From Flavobacteriaceae bacterium (GTDB lineage: Bacteria; Bacteroidota; Bacteroidia; Flavobacteriales; Flavobacteriaceae), in NCBI GenBank assembly GCA_947461915.1, contig CANHNG010000130.1, positions 1 to 5,830 of the forward strand: a stretch of DNA of 5,830 nucleotides, given 5' to 3'. Every line of letters starts with the position of its first letter. Position 1 is the first letter of the stretch. A program made the translations under genes and the position numbers. Below are positions 5,322 through 5,830 of this stretch, piece after piece. A model generated the notes under the pieces. It saw only the letters and a list, made by a program, of their open reading frames with translations, was not told where the DNA came from and did not search any database.

Positions 5322-5830
5322 ATGAAAAATATTATAGCAGAATTACAATGGCGCGGATTGGTTCACGACATTATGCCGGGAACCGAAGAACAATTATTAA
5401 AGGAAATGACCACCACTTATATCGGTTTTGACCCGACGTCAGATTCCTTGCATATTGGAAGTTTGGTGCCGATAATTCTCTTGGTTCATTTGGAAAATTT
5501 TGGACATAAACCCATCGCATTGGTGGGAGGGGCTACCGGAATGATTGGCGATCCATCTGGAAAATCAGACGAAAGAAACCTTTTGGACGAAGCCACTTTG
5601 AATCATAATGTGGCGGGAATAAAACAAATTTTGTCCCGGTTTTTGGATTTTAATTCAAAGGCAATAAACGCTCCAATATTGGTAAATAATTATGACTGGA
5701 TGAGGGACTTGTCTTTTATTAATTTTGCTCGTGATGTGGGCAAACGAATCACCGTCAACTATATGATGGCCAAAGATTCTGTCAAAAAGCGTTTAACGGG
5801 AGAAGGAGAGGGAATGTCTTTCACGGAGTT
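5322..5830 (+). CDS. tyrS: Tyrosyl-tRNA synthetase, 5' part (cut by window edge)
   Basis: The first 169 codons of a class I tyrosyl-tRNA synthetase, which activates tyrosine with ATP and charges tRNA-Tyr in the cytosol. The family's full length is roughly 400-430 residues, so more than half lies beyond the window. Visible landmarks are [15 protein letters not shown] (33-47), which carries the tyrosine-binding loop and the HIGH-type ATP motif in the form HIGS (44-47), and [17 protein letters not shown] (69-85), the strongly conserved loop lining the active site. NYDWM (123-127), [11 protein letters not shown] (147-157) and GEGMSFTE (162-169) also fit TyrRS. The KMSKS motif and the C-terminal S4-like RNA-binding domain should lie downstream. 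The frame is open to the edge with no internal stop. The start at 5322 places the N-terminal [13 protein letters not shown] as in related enzymes. It is transcribed divergently from the epimerase gene. Confidence 0.95.
   Translation, partial: MKNIIAELQWRGLVHDIMPGTEEQLLKEMTTTYIGFDPTSDSLHIGSLVPIILLVHLENFGHKPIALVGGATGMIGDPSGKSDERNLLDEATLNHNVAGIKQILSRFLDFNSKAINAPILVNNYDWMRDLSFINFARDVGKRITVNYMMAKDSVKKRLTGEGEGMSFTE

Overview
The window looks like a stretch of core chromosome from a Bacteroidota, most likely a Flavobacterium or close relative. The DNA is AT-rich. Starts are preceded by A-rich leaders rather than Shine-Dalgarno sequences. All four intergenic starts have a Bacteroidota-type -7 box (TAnnTTTG, each followed by C). 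Two DUF families that I associate with this phylum are present (DUF4271 and DUF4296). The genus is inferred from these traits and from protein style, not from a search.

Layout, left to right. Positions 1-157 hold two hairpin terminators facing each other and no gene. Positions 158-1591 (minus strand) are a two-gene unit: a multi-pass membrane protein (DUF4271) followed after 3 nt by hemD (uroporphyrinogen-III synthase). A 104-nt divergent promoter region (1592-1695) separates it from a plus-strand unit of three tightly packed genes (1696-4177): a DPM1-like family 2 glycosyltransferase, dihydroorotase (pyrC), and a small lipoprotein (DUF4296). This unit converges on a minus-strand extended-SDR NAD(P)-dependent epimerase/reductase (4216-5205), with only 38 nt between the two stop codons. 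A second divergent region (5206-5321) carries two short tandem repeats and two promoter boxes. The 5' part of tyrS (tyrosyl-tRNA synthetase) runs from 5322 off the right edge.

Functionally these are housekeeping genes from unrelated pathways: tetrapyrrole synthesis, prenyl-linked sugar transfer, de novo pyrimidine synthesis and tRNA charging. They are joined by co-transcription rather than by one pathway. No mobile element, CRISPR array, tRNA or rRNA is visible, and I see no convincing undescribed system. The points most worth a second look are: two minus-strand genes whose promoters imply almost leaderless mRNAs; the in-frame TAG junction between DUF4271 and hemD; the Gln replacing the first metal-ligand His in dihydroorotase; a Cys-Lys-Glu-Glu surface-export-like signal on the DUF4296 lipoprotein; and the heptamer and 16-bp tandem repeats in the epimerase/tyrS promoter region.
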